DNA of 64,000 bases, from contig WOAB01000598.1 in the NCBI GenBank assembly GCA_027886185.1, positions 310,001 to 374,000 of the forward strand, written 5' to 3'. Source of the stretch: Rheum nobile (taxonomy: Eukaryota; Streptophyta; Magnoliopsida; Caryophyllales; Polygonaceae). The translations under genes and the position numbers were made by a program. Shown one piece after another: positions 1-10,835 of the stretch (the stretch's first letter is position 1; each line of letters begins with the position of its first letter). A model generated the notes under the pieces. That model had not been told where the DNA came from. It saw only the letters and a list, made by a program, of their open reading frames with translations, and searched no databases.

Positions 1-1359
1 TCCAGTTCTTCCAAGAAAGTGGAGAAGGGAATCGCCCTAAAAATCTCAAAGGCTTTTTCCAGACTAGAAATGGAAGAGGAAAATTCCGACCTCGAGGAAG
101 AAGAAGACGAGATAACTGCCTTGATTACGAAGCACATCAGAAAGCAATTCACCAAAGGAAAGTTCAAGAAGAATTTCAAAAAGAAGGACCTCTCTGAATA
201 TCAATGCAAGGAAAGGGGACATCTAGCAAGGAACTATCCTAAGAACACTGACGACGATGACAAGTCTCAGCACAAGAAGGCTCTCTTCGCAACCTTTGGA
301 GATGACTCAGAAGACTCTGAAGGGGAACCAGGACGAAGGGAACTACCAGAGGAAGATGTCTAATGGCCAAAGAAGATTCAACTGAATCAGACGACTCTGA
401 GGTATCTTCTTCTGACTTCACTAAGTCTCTTCTGGAATATGACAAAAAGCAATTAGTCAAAATTATTAAGAAACTTGGAAAGGAAACTAATTCCGTACAA
501 GAGAAACTGGAGGAATATGAAGATGAAATTTCTTGCTTAACCACTGAAAACTCCGTCTGGGGTAAGAAATTAGATGAAGCTGAGAAACTATTAGCCAACT
601 CTCAAAAAATGTGTGAGTCCTGCAAAAATGTTAAAACTGAACTCATGCATGTTGTCATTCCCCCAGTTCCCTCAACAGACTCTGAAAAGAAAAATTTCAT
701 CCTGCTTAATGAAATCGTAAATAAACTTGATGTTCTCACTCACTCTATAAATGAGAAAACTGTGAATCAAACTGTTTTTGTTAAGCAACGACATGGTCTT
801 GGTTATATTGGTAAAAAGGATTCCGAGGAAACATGCTCCGCCGAAAATGAGAAAATAAGAAAGGAACTGGCCGAGAAAAATGAGTTCCTCAGTGGTGCAC
901 TGCAGAACTCTCGTGATAAAGCTCAGTTCCTAGAAGAAAAGGTAAAGGTGTTTGAACAAAAGCCCACAGAGAACCAAACCTGGTTCAATGGTCAAAATGC
1001 TCATAAGATGTATGTTTCCCAAGCTCAGGGAACTAAAGGTAAAAAACATCAATTTTGAGCAAAGAAAACAGGAAAGACCCTTCCAACCGGGTAAAGGTAA
1101 GTATGGTCATGTGGTCTATAATCGTGTATGCTGGCATTGTGGTACAAATGGTCACACTTATCATGATTGCATCCATAAAAAGAAACAAATGGAAGAAAAT
1201 GCTAAGAAAAGGAACCAGAAAATAAACAACAAGAAAAGGACGTATACTATTACTGATTTGAATGATCCTTACTATTTTGTTCCTGCTTCTAACCCACATA
1301 CAAGATTTCAACCGCACTCACCCAGAAAAGCTACGCTTGGCTGGGTTCCAAAAGTTTGA
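1..1359 (+). pseudogene. gag: copia gag (C-terminal part, frameshifted)
   Basis: Capsid/nucleocapsid protein that packages element RNA. Readable in three pieces in different frames: 1-363, about 363-1058 and about 1050-1359. The first piece carries an acidic tract, a Lys-rich tract and a degenerate zinc knuckle (around 195-240) in which the first and last Cys are lost. The middle piece is Glu/Lys-rich and looks coiled coil. The last piece has an intact CX2CX4HX4C knuckle (CWHCGTNGHTYHDC, about 1129-1170). Frame changes near 361 and 1050 and one just before protease mean it cannot make one protein. The N-terminus is outside the window. Confidence 0.85.
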
Positions 1360-2400
1360 GTTCCCTTGTACAGGACGAAGTGCGACAACAAGACAGATGG
1401 TACATCGACAGTGGATGCTTGTGCCATATGACCGGAAACAGAAAGAAAATGTCGTCACTTCAGCAACACCGAGGAGGAACTATCTCCTTCGGAGACAAGA
1501 GAAAGGGAACAATCTGTGGAACTGGAAGCGTGAATCTCACTGATCACATTAAGGTAAGTAATGTAAACCTTGTTGAAAATTTAGGTTTTGATCTAATAAG
1601 TGTATCTCAGCTGTGCGATCAAGGAGGAAATGAGGTTCGCTTTACCTCAAAGGAATGTTTTATGGAAGATAGACAGGGAACTGTGATCCTAAAAGGCAAA
1701 AGGTTCAATAACGTTTATATCATTGACCCAAAGTTCGTTCCTAAGGAAAAGCTGTGTCTCTCTTCCATTGATGATCAAACAAACCTCTGGCATCAACGAC
1801 TTGGTCATGCAAGCATCAAGCTAATCCATAAATTGCATCAAAAGGAACTTGTTCGTGGTCTCCCCAAAATCAACGCTGAAAAGTCTGAAATCTATTATGA
1901 TTGTGTCAAAGGAAAACAGGTTCGTAGTTCCTTCAAGTCTAAAACACAGGTAAGCTCATCCAAACCTCTTGAGCTCATTCACATGGATCTTTGCGGTCCT
2001 ATGCGCGTTCAAAGCTTTGGCGGTAATAGGTACATCCTCGTACTTGTTGATGACTTCTCAAGATTCACTTGGACTCTATTTATAAAATCTAAGAGTGAAG
2101 TCTTTGATAGATTTAGTGAGCTAGTTCCCTTGCTTGAAAAATCGCTAAATGTATCTCTTCGAGCCATTCGTTCTGATCATGGAACTGAGTTCGAAAATAG
2201 AGACTTTCTAACTTTTTGCAGGGCACATGGTATTGATCACAACTTTTCAGCTCCATACACCCCACAACAGAACGGAGTCGTTGAAAGGAAGAACAGGACT
2301 TTGGAAGATATGGCTCGCACCATGCTTATTTCTAGTGGGCTCCCACAGATCTTCTGGGCAGAAGCCGTAAATGCTGCATGCTACATTCTAAATCGAGCCA
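1356..2400 (+). pseudogene. pol: copia pol: protease and integrase
   Basis: Open for 354 codons. Protease is at the N-terminus, with the active-site triplet in WYIDSGCLCHMTG (about 1395-1433). The pre-integrase zinc motif follows: LWHQRLGHAS supplies the His pair, but one Cys of the later CX2C is replaced by Tyr. The integrase catalytic triad is complete: Asp at 1986-1988, Asp at 2175-2177 and Glu at 2283-2285, with the usual D-35-E spacing. The frame is cut after the ILNRA motif, where the sequence jumps directly to the RT active-site region. The integrase C-terminal domain and the RT N-terminus are therefore missing. Confidence 0.92.
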
Positions 2401-3360
2401 TTGTATGCCCTATATGTTGATGATATCATTTTTTGTTCCACTAACTTGTCTCTTGTAGATAAATTCAAGGAACTAATGAGTAGCGAGTTCGAAATGAGCA
2501 TGATTGGGGAACTCACATTTTTTCTGGGACTTCAAGTCACCCAGAAAGCATATGGAATCCAAATTCATCAACACAAGTATCTCAAGGAACTCCTTAAGAA
2601 GTTCAAGATGGACTCCAGCAAATCCATTTCCACTCCCATCTCCCCTGCAACGCGTCTCACTGCTGATCATTCTGGACAATGCGTTGAGGAGAAACTGTAT
2701 CGCGGTATGATCGGCTCCTTTATGTATCTAACCGCCAGTAGGCCAGATATTGTGTTTGCTGTGTGTCTCTGTGCTAGGTTTCAAGCTGATCCACGGGAAT
2801 CTCATCTCACTGAGGTGAAACGTATATTTCGCTATCTAAAGGGAACTGACGACCTTTGTCTTTGGTACCCTAAAGATTGCCACTTCAACCTCCTTGGATA
2901 CACGGATGCAGACTATGCTGGATTCTTAGTTGATCGAAAAAGCACTTCGGGAATGGCTCAGTTCCTTGGCCCTTGTCTCATCTCTTAGGGCTCCAAGAAA
3001 CAGAATTCGGTCGCACTCTCCACTACGGAAGCTGAGTATATCGCAGCCGCTGCTTACTGTTCCCAACTTCTATGGCTTAAACAACAACTCGCGGACTTTG
3101 GTATGTCTTTCGGTCCCCTTAAGATCTTATGTGATAATACCAGTGCAATCAACATATCTAAGAATCTTGTGCATCATACTAGGACCAAGCATATTGATAT
3201 AAGGCATCATTTTCTATGTGATCATGTTGAGAAAGGGAACATATTGCTAGAACATTGTAGAATAGAAGATCAAATTGCTGATATATTCACCAAGGCACTC
3301 AATCGGAAACCTTATGAATCCTTTAGGCTACTTCTAGGAATGATTTCCCTAAACCAGTAG
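2401..3360 (+). pseudogene. pol: copia pol: RT C-terminal part and RNase H
   Basis: Begins at the RT catalytic box (LYVDDIIF at about 2403) without the fingers/palm upstream. It continues through the conserved SRPDI segment into RNase H (TDADYAG with the catalytic Asp, TTEAEYIA with Glu, then DNTSAI). An in-frame TAG at 2986-2988 stands where the family has Trp, a G-to-A change. The same frame then resumes to a natural stop at 3358-3360. Because the upstream RT is deleted and the stop is present, this is inactive. Confidence 0.92.
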
Positions 3361-4076
3361 TTCCAGTTGCCATTACTATTTCCCTTGCTGTGCCTAGATT
3401 TGATACGTTCTATGGTTTCATTGACAATATTGTTGATATTTGATCTTGAGCTGGCACTCGCATGTCCTGTAATATTGATTCTAAAGCATGTTCTAAATTA
3501 AGGCATGATCGCATATTCCTTCATGATATTTTTGTGCTTGCCTACATCTCTTTGATTAGCCTCAACATAGTCAATTTGATCACATCTAACCTATATTACA
3601 AGCCAAAATGATAATTGACTATAAACCGTCCCTAAGCCTGATTACATTGCATAATTCCTTATGATCCTTTGTCTAGTCCACACTGGGAATTATCTGTGTA
3701 ATGTCAAAATTGCCTTCCTACATTTATTTATATGGGCATGTACTTTCTTGAGTGTTTGCTTGGTTCCCTACATCAAATGTGCCCATATTTCCCTAGTTCC
3801 GTGTCATTCGCTGAGGACAGGAACTGAGCTTGCCGCCTCAACGGCCAGATATTTTGAATCCTGCAATTCTGACAATTCCCGCGTCCCGAGAAGAAGTTAT
3901 TGCATTTCTAGCCGTTTCTCAGCCGATTTGTCTCATGAGTTGATTTTGATTGATCCGTTGCCATCTCTATGAAGCTCCTTATGGATATTCTCTTGGGTAT
4001 AGATCTTTTGGCCGTTGGAGAATTATATCGGTTTCCTTCTTGATCAAGATTTAAAAAGATATTATTTGCTCACAAT
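3361..4076 (+). other. non-coding spacer between pol and env-like ORF
   Basis: AT-rich sequence with no supported coding region. Sireviruses with an env-like ORF commonly carry such a spacer. A TATAAAAGG box at about 4106-4114, just inside the start of the next ORF, could be a promoter for a subgenomic env-like transcript; this is inference only. Confidence 0.4.
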
Positions 4077-5760
4077 TTGGAAAGATTTGGCCGTTGGGTG
4101 AGGTTTATAAAAGGCACACAAAGCAGATCTCTTTCGGTACCGCCTCCGCTATTATCTCTGCTCTCCCAAACGTTTCTGCCTTCCTCTCCAGAATCCTCTC
4201 TCTCACCACCAATATTCTCCATTGAACCCAAGGCATCCCAGTACATCGATGAGGAAATAGCCCTCATTGAGGAACTTCACAAGAAGAAGGCCGCTTCATC
4301 GTCCTCACAGGTGGCTTCACCGACAAAGGCACCCCCTATTTTGCCTCCACCTGTGGTGGCTCTCTCTGAGCCGGAAATCTCGCCGGCGAAGGCACCTAGT
4401 CACTCCGCCTCCTCCGAGCATACGCTCTCTCGGCCGTCCTCCCCTTCTCCGACAAAGGAGGACTCTCATCACTCATCTCCCTCTCAGAGGAGTCCCCCCA
4501 TTGATGTGGATCTCCTGCCTACGCCGACCCCCTCTATTCGGAAACCAGGCGACTCGTAATCTATCGCCGGTCGAGTCAAGCGCCGCGCTGATAAGGGTGG
4601 TTCCGGCGTCCCCTCTCTCCAACTTGATGAGACGCCACCAGCAAAAAAGGCCAAGATCTCCCCACCCTCCAAAAGAAAGCAGCCGATGTCACTTTCTCTG
4701 ACTCGCTCCTCCACCAAGATGACAAAGTTGGAGGCTTCTCTGGCCGCCAGGAAAGTTCTGGATCCCCTCATCGTTGGCAAGGAGTTCTGGACCTCCTCCG
4801 ATGACGAAAGTGTCATTGCTGCTTACGCCAAGCTTCAACTTCAGGGTTGGGACTCTCTGGTTCCCTCTCCGTTCGCAGCAAATGAAGATATGGTGCGCCT
4901 CTTCTATCAAAATCTGCAGTTTGTATCTGCCAAGGAGGACCAGCATGCTCATGATGCTCTCCTCACCTGGGGTGGTAAACTCTTCCCTATCTCTGCTGGT
5001 GTGATAGGAACTGTGCTTGGTTTGGAGACCGATGAAGGTTTTGGGGTCATCATCAAGAGGAACTGGCCAGAGAAAAGAAAGGCAGCCATCCTCCGTACTG
5101 TGTTTGAAGGCAATGCCCCCGCCAAAGGTACCCTCTTCACCAAACAACTTAGCCTTGACCGCAAAATCCTCCACACCTTCCTCATTAAGAACATCACCCC
5201 CCCGCCAAGAAAAGAGAGACACAGTGGTTGTCTCCGATGCTGTTTTGTTGGAGAAACTTCTCTAGGGAGAACCCATCGACCTCCATCGCATCATTCTAGC
5301 CCATATGCAATTTTGCAAGGCCCACTCTACCCATGGCCTTCCCTACCCAAATGTGATTAAGCTTATTCTCTCCAGCCTTGGTCTCTACCCCGCTGATATC
5401 CAGGAGATCCACTTCTCCCACATCCTCACCATGACCACGGTATGACGCCTTGCTAAGAAGGCCCATATTGATGAAGTGTCTGAGGCTGAAGATTTTGAGG
5501 AGGAGCTGCTGCCTGGCCAATCTGATCCGCTCCTGGTCCCAGATACCCAGGTGTTGCTCAACAGCTTGGCCCATATTGAGCATGCCTTGGTCAATGGCTT
5601 TGACAAGGTTGCTACTGCTGTGGAGAAAGGGAACCACGCCACCCATGAGATGATGGTGGAACTATGGCAGTACACTGGTGACCTCGCCAAGGAAATTCGG
5701 CGACTGGTTGATGAAAGGATTGCAGAGGACAGGGCACACAGGGCCAAGGACACGCAGTAG
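4077..5760 (+). pseudogene. env-like third ORF (plant transposon protein type)
   Basis: Two blocks in one frame (4077-4559 and 4686-5193) are followed by a +1/-1 change at the C-run near 5200 and a second frame to 5760. The N-terminal third is Pro/Ser-rich with a basic segment (KKAKISPPSKRK) resembling a nuclear signal. The middle has the pattern of the 'putative plant transposon protein' family: an aromatic LQGWDSL box, an FYQNL box and an ISAGVIGTVLGL box. The C-terminal part is acidic, then helical. In-frame stops occur at 4557, about 5263 and about 5443. Position after RNase H and before the polypurine tracts is that of Sirevirus env-like genes. I see no clear signal peptide or fusion peptide, so an envelope role is not supported. 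Confidence 0.7.
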
Positions 5761-6059
5761 TTAGGGACAGTGTTCAGTTCCCTTCTCAGATGACACGGAA
5801 CTTATAGTTCCCTTAGGATCCCACTTCCATATTATGATCCCTTTTTGTGTGTCTCTGAGTGCTTTTATTTTTATTGTTGCATTGCTTATGTAGTCTCTGC
5901 CCTTTAATATTTAATGAACTTATTTTGTGCTTCCTGCTCTGTTTATTATCCGCTTTCAATCTTTATTACGGTGCCATTTCTCTAGAGTTCAGCATTAGCT
6001 TATTTATCTCTCTAAAATCTCTGTGTTACTCATCTAACTGACTCTTTTCGATGATGTCC

Positions 6060-6285
6060 AAAGGGGGAATGAACCTGGCAATCTGGAACTCACAGGATGA
6101 ACGGAAATCGAATCTAGTTGTTTCATTAAGGGGGAACTAAGGAACTAGATCTGATGTTAAGGGGGAATATGCAATTCACAAATGATTATTCTACATCTAG
6201 CCATATTCTGTTCTTTCTCACATATTATTCATGCCTATTTTGATATGCCAGTTCTACATGTTTGTCATCATCAAAAAGGGGGAAA
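6060..6285 (+). other. multiple polypurine tracts
   Basis: Four copies of an AAGGGGGAA-type tract lie at about 6060-6069, 6128-6135, 6159-6167 and 6273-6285. The last touches the 3' LTR and is the likely primer for plus-strand synthesis. Repeated polypurine tracts upstream of the LTR are a known Sirevirus hallmark. Confidence 0.8.
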
Positions 6286-6286
6286 T

Positions 6287-7132
6287 TATTAGGAAGTGAA
6301 CTTTTGGGAACTTCAGTTCCCTACTATAGTTCCCTTCTTCAGTTTTCCTAGTTTTGATAATGACAAACATCTTTGCTATTAATGTTTCTATTAGTGTGAT
6401 AAACAGGGAACTTAGAACTCGGAAAGCAAGGAACAGAGACACTATCGCCAGACTTGGGAACTGACGAAAGGAACCCAAGCTAGTCGACGCCAGAAACACT
6501 TGAAGAATTATGTGAAGGCGGCGGCGAGCTGTTTTAGGATAGATCTTAGCTAGAGAGAGAGCTAAAGATTTTATCCGGTTTCCATATATAATAGGAGCGT
6601 AAAAGATTATCTCTCATGGAAACAAAGTTGTAAAAAATCGGTAAAGATAATATTTGGTAACAAATGTTATCTTTAAAGATTTCTTTTGATTATTTTATTT
6701 ATATGATTCGGTTATTGAAGATTTATTATCTTATTAACTAAATCATATAAGTAAAGCGGTCAAACCTCTCTCATTTCAACACGCATTAACAAAAAGAAGC
6801 TTTCTGAAGTGTAGAAGAAGAATTGTGCTGTGTTCTTTGAAGAAGAACGAAGTAAGTCACTTGCTTGTTACTTGGTTAGGTTGAACTAGGTAGAGAGTCT
6901 TTAGTGTGTCTAAGACTTTAATCTGTGTGTTCTATTCTAGTTGATTGTAACCGAAGTATTAATACAAGAAGTAGACTTTGAAATCATCTTGCAAAAGGGG
7001 TAGTGGGTTTTATCCTGGATAACTAGTTGGTTATCAAAGGTTCCCACTCTAAGGAACTTGTCTTGAATCTGTTCGTGTTTACTTATTCCGCTGCTTAGGG
7101 AACTGAACTTTCAGTTCCCTCGATAACTAACA
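6287..7132 (+). repeat. copia 3' LTR
   Basis: Starts directly after the polypurine tract as TATTAG and ends CTAACA at 7127-7132. These are inverted termini if the first dinucleotide is a mutated TG. Early text (CCTAGTTTTGATAATGACAA) resembles the typical Sirevirus LTR start. It is 846 bp. No partner LTR is in the window, so the start is placed by the tract and the termini only. Confidence 0.75.
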
Positions 7133-7399
7133 ACGTACGATCCTACAGATCTTTTTAGCCCTGCTGTTTTTCTCCAGTTTCTTCCAATCCTCATCGGTGT
7201 AGTCGACCTTTGGTTTTGGCTTTGTCTCATCAGTCTCGTTCTTGATCACAAAAGGTCCGACTTCAATAACTTTCCAGAGCTGTCCATCAAGGGAACAGAT
7301 ATGGGACTCAATTTGCTCCACCCACCAGCTGTACTCACCAGACTTCAGAGTTGGTGGTTTCCAGAATGAATCACCGATTGCATTGCTGTTTGATGACAT
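7133..7399 (-). pseudogene. gag: copia gag N-terminus, interrupted
   Basis: About 85 codons beginning MSSNSNAIGDSFWKPP. The KSGEYSWWVEQIESHI box is the copia gag N-terminal pattern in which aromatic residues follow a Gly-rich turn. It breaks off after AKKI, exactly at the end of the neighbouring element's LTR. The start lies about 40 bp after the primer-binding site, as expected for a gag start. Confidence 0.8.
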
Positions 7400-7441
7400 C
7401 TTTCCTGCAAATTCTATAACGAAAACAATCTAGAGCATCAG

Positions 7442-7453
7442 GCTCTGATACCA
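7442..7453 (-). other. primer-binding site, initiator tRNA-Met type
   Basis: Minus-strand TGGTATCAGAGC complements the 3' end of plant initiator tRNA-Met. It sits two bases from the LTR end (CCAACA). Confidence 0.9.
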
Positions 7454-7455
7454 AT

Positions 7456-8385
7456 TGTTGGATCGTTAGAGTTACGTCAGAGGGAACAAAAGCTTTGTTC
7501 CCACGTACAGAAGGCACATTGGATTTAAATAGCAAGAAAGATAACAGAACGAACTCACGATATATAGTGGAAACCCTGATTAGCAAAACTAGCTTCTCAA
7601 GGAAAAACCACTACCTTCAAGCTTCCGTTTGAGAGGATTTTGAACTGCGTACTTGTCTTATTAGTTTCTTGCTTGATTACACTTGTATCCTGGACTTCAA
7701 CCTCTAAACAACCAGCTAGACTCGAAACCTCTTCTACAATGATGAATCAAACTCAACTCTCAAAGACTCACACGCACCTCACTCTCTTTCTCTTCTTTTC
7801 TTTTTCTCGTACAAAGTCGTTCTCAGCCGTGAAGTCGTCTATAAGAAATGAATCCTTACATCACTTAAATACAACTCGGCAGAAACCCTAATTGACACAA
7901 ATTAGGAAATACTAGAATCGGATTACAAAGATATGATTTTGTTTGAAAGATAAGATATCACAACCGATTATATTAATTAAGGAAGGAGTTCCCTAATTAA
8001 TCCAACCGATTGGATATTATTCTTCTCTCTCCAATCGCCTTATCTTAGGAAAGATTCCTAGGATAACACGATCGGGTCTTTTCTCTCTTTCCATATCTTC
8101 GCACAATCCGGCTTGATCCTTGGAGCCGAAGTCTTCATCCTCTACCACGTGGCTTCTTGATTTGCTTCCTTAATTCTGCACGCTGTATGACTTCTTTCCT
8201 TTTGCAGCCTCGATCTTGGTCTGTCACTTCAGTTCCTGGAGAGGTAACAAAGCACTTGCTAAGTCTTTGTTCCCTCTGAGATCCTCTGCTGCAACGCTCC
8301 CTGGGAAAACTCTTCTTGTCCCTGAAACACTTGGTACACATATTAGTTGAGTGTTTATAACCATCAAAACCTAAGGAATTCAACA
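7456..8385 (-). repeat. copia 5' LTR of second element
   Basis: 930 bp. The minus-strand start is TGTTGAATTCCTTAGGTTTT at 8385 and the end is CCAACA at 7456, giving TGTTG/CAACA inverted termini. The start matches the typical Sirevirus LTR opening. Confidence 0.85.
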
Positions 8386-9420
8386 CTTATGTTCACCCAG
8401 ATTGCACTGCCACAACGCTTACACTTTAATTTACAGGGTGACAGTTACGTCCACCCCAATTGCACTAGCTAGGTGCTTAATACACAAGACTGCTATTAAG
8501 CTCATCCACTGGCGCTAGCAAGGTGCTTAAACACTTCAGATCCTTAAAGGTGGATAAGAAGCATAGGTCATGACCCTTAAATTATTATTCGGAAATTATC
8601 CTGAGGAATATTATGATTTAAAGAAACGACAAATCCTTACTTGGATCAGCGTTCCTACGAACATTAAGTTATAAAGAAACGACTAATCCTTACTTGGATT
8701 AACGTTCCCACAAACACTCGTGTTAACTAAATAGTCTAACACAACAATTATTCACACTAAAGCCGTCCAGGCAATCAACTTAAACATAGAGATAATAGAA
8801 ACAACTAATCCTTACTTAGATTAGTTTTCCTATTAACCCACATGCTATTCTAGCATTAAGATTAATTTCACAACAATACCATTACGGTAATTATCACATA
8901 TGATAGCGTTGTTCTAACAGATATACAACCTATCATAACATTACTTTAATCACGTTTATTTATGAAATTAGTTCCCAAACAAAACAACAGTTCTGGATAA
9001 ATCCACATAAATGCCCGGAAGGCGATCATAGATAATAGCGTCGTTCTAACAGATATATAACCTATTATATGATTTTCAAAACAGTTTATAAAACCAATTC
9101 CAGACAAACACAGTAATCATTCCAAATTAATTACTCAGATAAACAGCTGATAATTAATGTAAATATGGAACGATGAGCAAGAGCGAACCGCCACTTGCCT
9201 TAGTCCGCAGATCTGGAACAAAGCAGATACAATGGGATTCCGGGCTCGACACAGGTATAGCTCCGACAGCACAACGACCTTCGAGTCGACCCATAAGGAA
9301 ACCCCAAGTTAGATTTGACATAAACTAGTACGAATCTAAGGAAAGACGAAAGAAACTGAAAGAAACGACGCCACGACGACAACCCACCAAGCCAAAGCCA
9401 CGAAGGCATTCTGGGCACTG

Positions 9421-9476
9421 GCGGCGGTCGCCGCATTCATCACGGCGGGCGCCGTAAAGTACACGACAGTCGCCGT
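9421..9476. repeat. three GC palindromes at 21-bp spacing
   Basis: 14-mers start at 9421 (GCGGCGGTCGCCGC), 9442 (ACGGCGGGCGCCGT) and 9463 (ACGACAGTCGCCGT). Arms are perfectly self-complementary in the first two around a two-base centre and decayed in the third. The intervals are exactly 21 bp. Confidence 0.8.
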
Positions 9477-9719
9477 GAAGAACTCCGACGACAGAACGAG
9501 AGAAAAATTCACCCAACTGATGCGCTTTTCGACCCCTTTTTGCCTTGCCTGGGTTCCAACCTCCAAAGGCAACCAAAAGGCTTCACAAGGGCTTCTGGAA
9601 ACACCACCAAACGACATCGGCGAAAGCTTCAGAAATCCGGCGAGGGCACCAAACTCCGGCGAGAGAGATTTTGAGATTTGAGCTTCTGATTTTGTGTGAA
9701 ATCCGATCCCCAAGCATCT

Positions 9720-9732
9720 CCTTTTATAGCCA
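9720..9732 (-). promoter_or_regulatory. TATA box of the minus-strand LTR
   Basis: Minus-strand GGCTATAAAAGG at about 9732-9720. It lies between the two groups of GC palindromes, which fits an LTR U3 promoter with one group upstream and one downstream of transcription start. Confidence 0.5.
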
Positions 9733-9840
9733 GATCACAAGGGAGCATAATGATGGCCTAAATGGAGGCGTGGCGGGGCTAGTTCGGCGTCGTCAGACGC
9801 TCGCCGGCGACCATTGGGCAAAGACCTCCGGACAACAACC

Positions 9841-9965
9841 ACGGCGGGCACCGTCATAAATGCGGCGGGCGCCGTCATAGGCCTGGCGTCCCCAGCTAGG
9901 AGAAGACCCGGCTGCTCCTCGAGCCTTGCGACAGCGGGCGCCGCCATACCCACGGCGGGCGCCGC
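9841..9965. repeat. two pairs of GC palindromes at 21-bp spacing
   Basis: 14-mers start at 9841 and 9862, and at 9931 and 9952, all variants of ACGGCGGGCGCCGT. Three of the spacers in this LTR begin CAT (CATAAAT, CATACCC). Upstream of the TATA box in the minus-strand LTR. Confidence 0.8.
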
Positions 9966-10219
9966 CACCCTGGCTTCGCCGCCTCCTCAGCTCTTAGATG
10001 AAAACGATGTTAACCCGGGATAAAATTATCGTATGCGAATGAGTATTAACATCCAAAGCACGTCGTCTGTATATTATTTCACTGAGAAAAATATTACAGA
10101 TACAGAGCACATTACAGAATGCCTCCAACTTTCTGAATTAAATCTGACGTACTAAACGGGTGTTCGGGAAAATTCCAAAAATTCCCAAAATAATCCTTAC
10201 AGAATTACGGGGTATCACA

Positions 10220-10835
10220 ATGGTGGCAATGGCAACCCTTTGAGCTTCGGTGTAGCCATAGTAGTCGAAGATGGACTTGGTCTTGGATTCCCAATCAAGA
10301 TAGGCTTCCACGTCGGAGGTACCGACAAAGGGTTGGATGGTGAGCTTGACACCATAGTGATGCTCCCTCTTTTGTGGCCTATTTTGTTTATCAAAGCCAT
10401 AATCCCGGTTATCATGCATTTGGCCCCTTGGTGGTATACCTCAAAACCTTTCTCTCTCACGGTGGTCTTGGAGACCAAGTGGAACACACCTTGACATCAT
10501 CATAGGACCAATTAGAGCTTGGAAATGGCGCCTTGAAATCCTTTGAAAGATAGGGCGTGTACTAGGCCCTTGAATCGGTGAGGGAAACCTAGTGGTGGCC
10601 TCCGAAACAAAGGGGGTTTCCAAGTCTTCTCGAGGGAATTTCGGGGCTCTTGCCTTTAACTCCGAGAACTCTCCCTTGGATAGTTGGACGACCCAACATC
10701 ATGGAAGATCTCTTGAAAACTGTCACCATGGTCAAGTTTCTTGTCAATGGCCTTGAGGTCTAGGCAAGCGTGCTCAAACATGGATTATACGTCACCCAAG
10801 GTTAGTGGTCTATCTCCCTCTATGGGGCTCTCCAT
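10220..10835 (-). pseudogene. gag: gypsy gag N-terminal part, broken
   Basis: The start is taken at the ATG at 10835-10833 (MESPIEGDRPLTLGDV). The reading then passes through several stops and frame changes. The best part, in two frames around 10420-10220, reads QPFVGTSDVEAYLDWE followed by a TEAQRVAIAT helix. This is the pattern of the gypsy gag domain (retrotransposon gag protein family). It is cut by the LTR starting at 10219. Confidence 0.75.

Larger units (their letters stand above)
1..7132 (+). mobile_element. Ty1/copia retrotransposon, Sirevirus-like, 5' end outside window
   Basis: Internal region and 3' LTR of a copia element in the order gag, protease, integrase, RT remnant, RNase H, env-like ORF, polypurine tracts, LTR. 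Integrase before RT is the copia order. The long gag with zinc knuckles, the third ORF after RNase H and the repeated polypurine tracts are Sirevirus traits. The 5' LTR and PBS lie left of the window. Its right edge (7132) abuts a gag fragment of a second copia element on the minus strand, so it appears inserted into that gag. It is defective: gag is frameshifted, about 1.3 kb is lost between integrase and RT, and stops occur in RNase H and env. Confidence 0.9.
7133..8385 (-). mobile_element. second Ty1/copia element, 5' LTR plus gag start
   Basis: Read on the minus strand: LTR 8385-7456, primer-binding site 7453-7442, then the start of gag to 7133, where copia element 1 interrupts it. The rest of this element would lie beyond the left end of the window on the far side of element 1. 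Its LTR sequence differs clearly from that of element 1, so it is another Sirevirus-like family. Confidence 0.85.
8386..10219 (-). repeat. gypsy-type LTR, 3' part cut by copia insertion
   Basis: The minus-strand start is TGTGATACCCCGTAATTC at 10219, a common opening for large plant gypsy LTRs. It interrupts a gypsy gag to the right. Parts of 8560-9200 are inverted, diverged relatives of 21140-21560 in the solo LTR, including the GAGCGAACCGCCACTTGC-type segment, so both belong to one superfamily. The left part is replaced by copia element 2, so no 3' terminus or target duplication can be seen. Contains a TATA box and 21-bp-spaced GC palindromes (separate entries). Confidence 0.75.

Noticed and set aside
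9475..9968. Several open frames on both strands
   Set aside because: Produced by GC palindromes of an LTR; low complexity, no domain.
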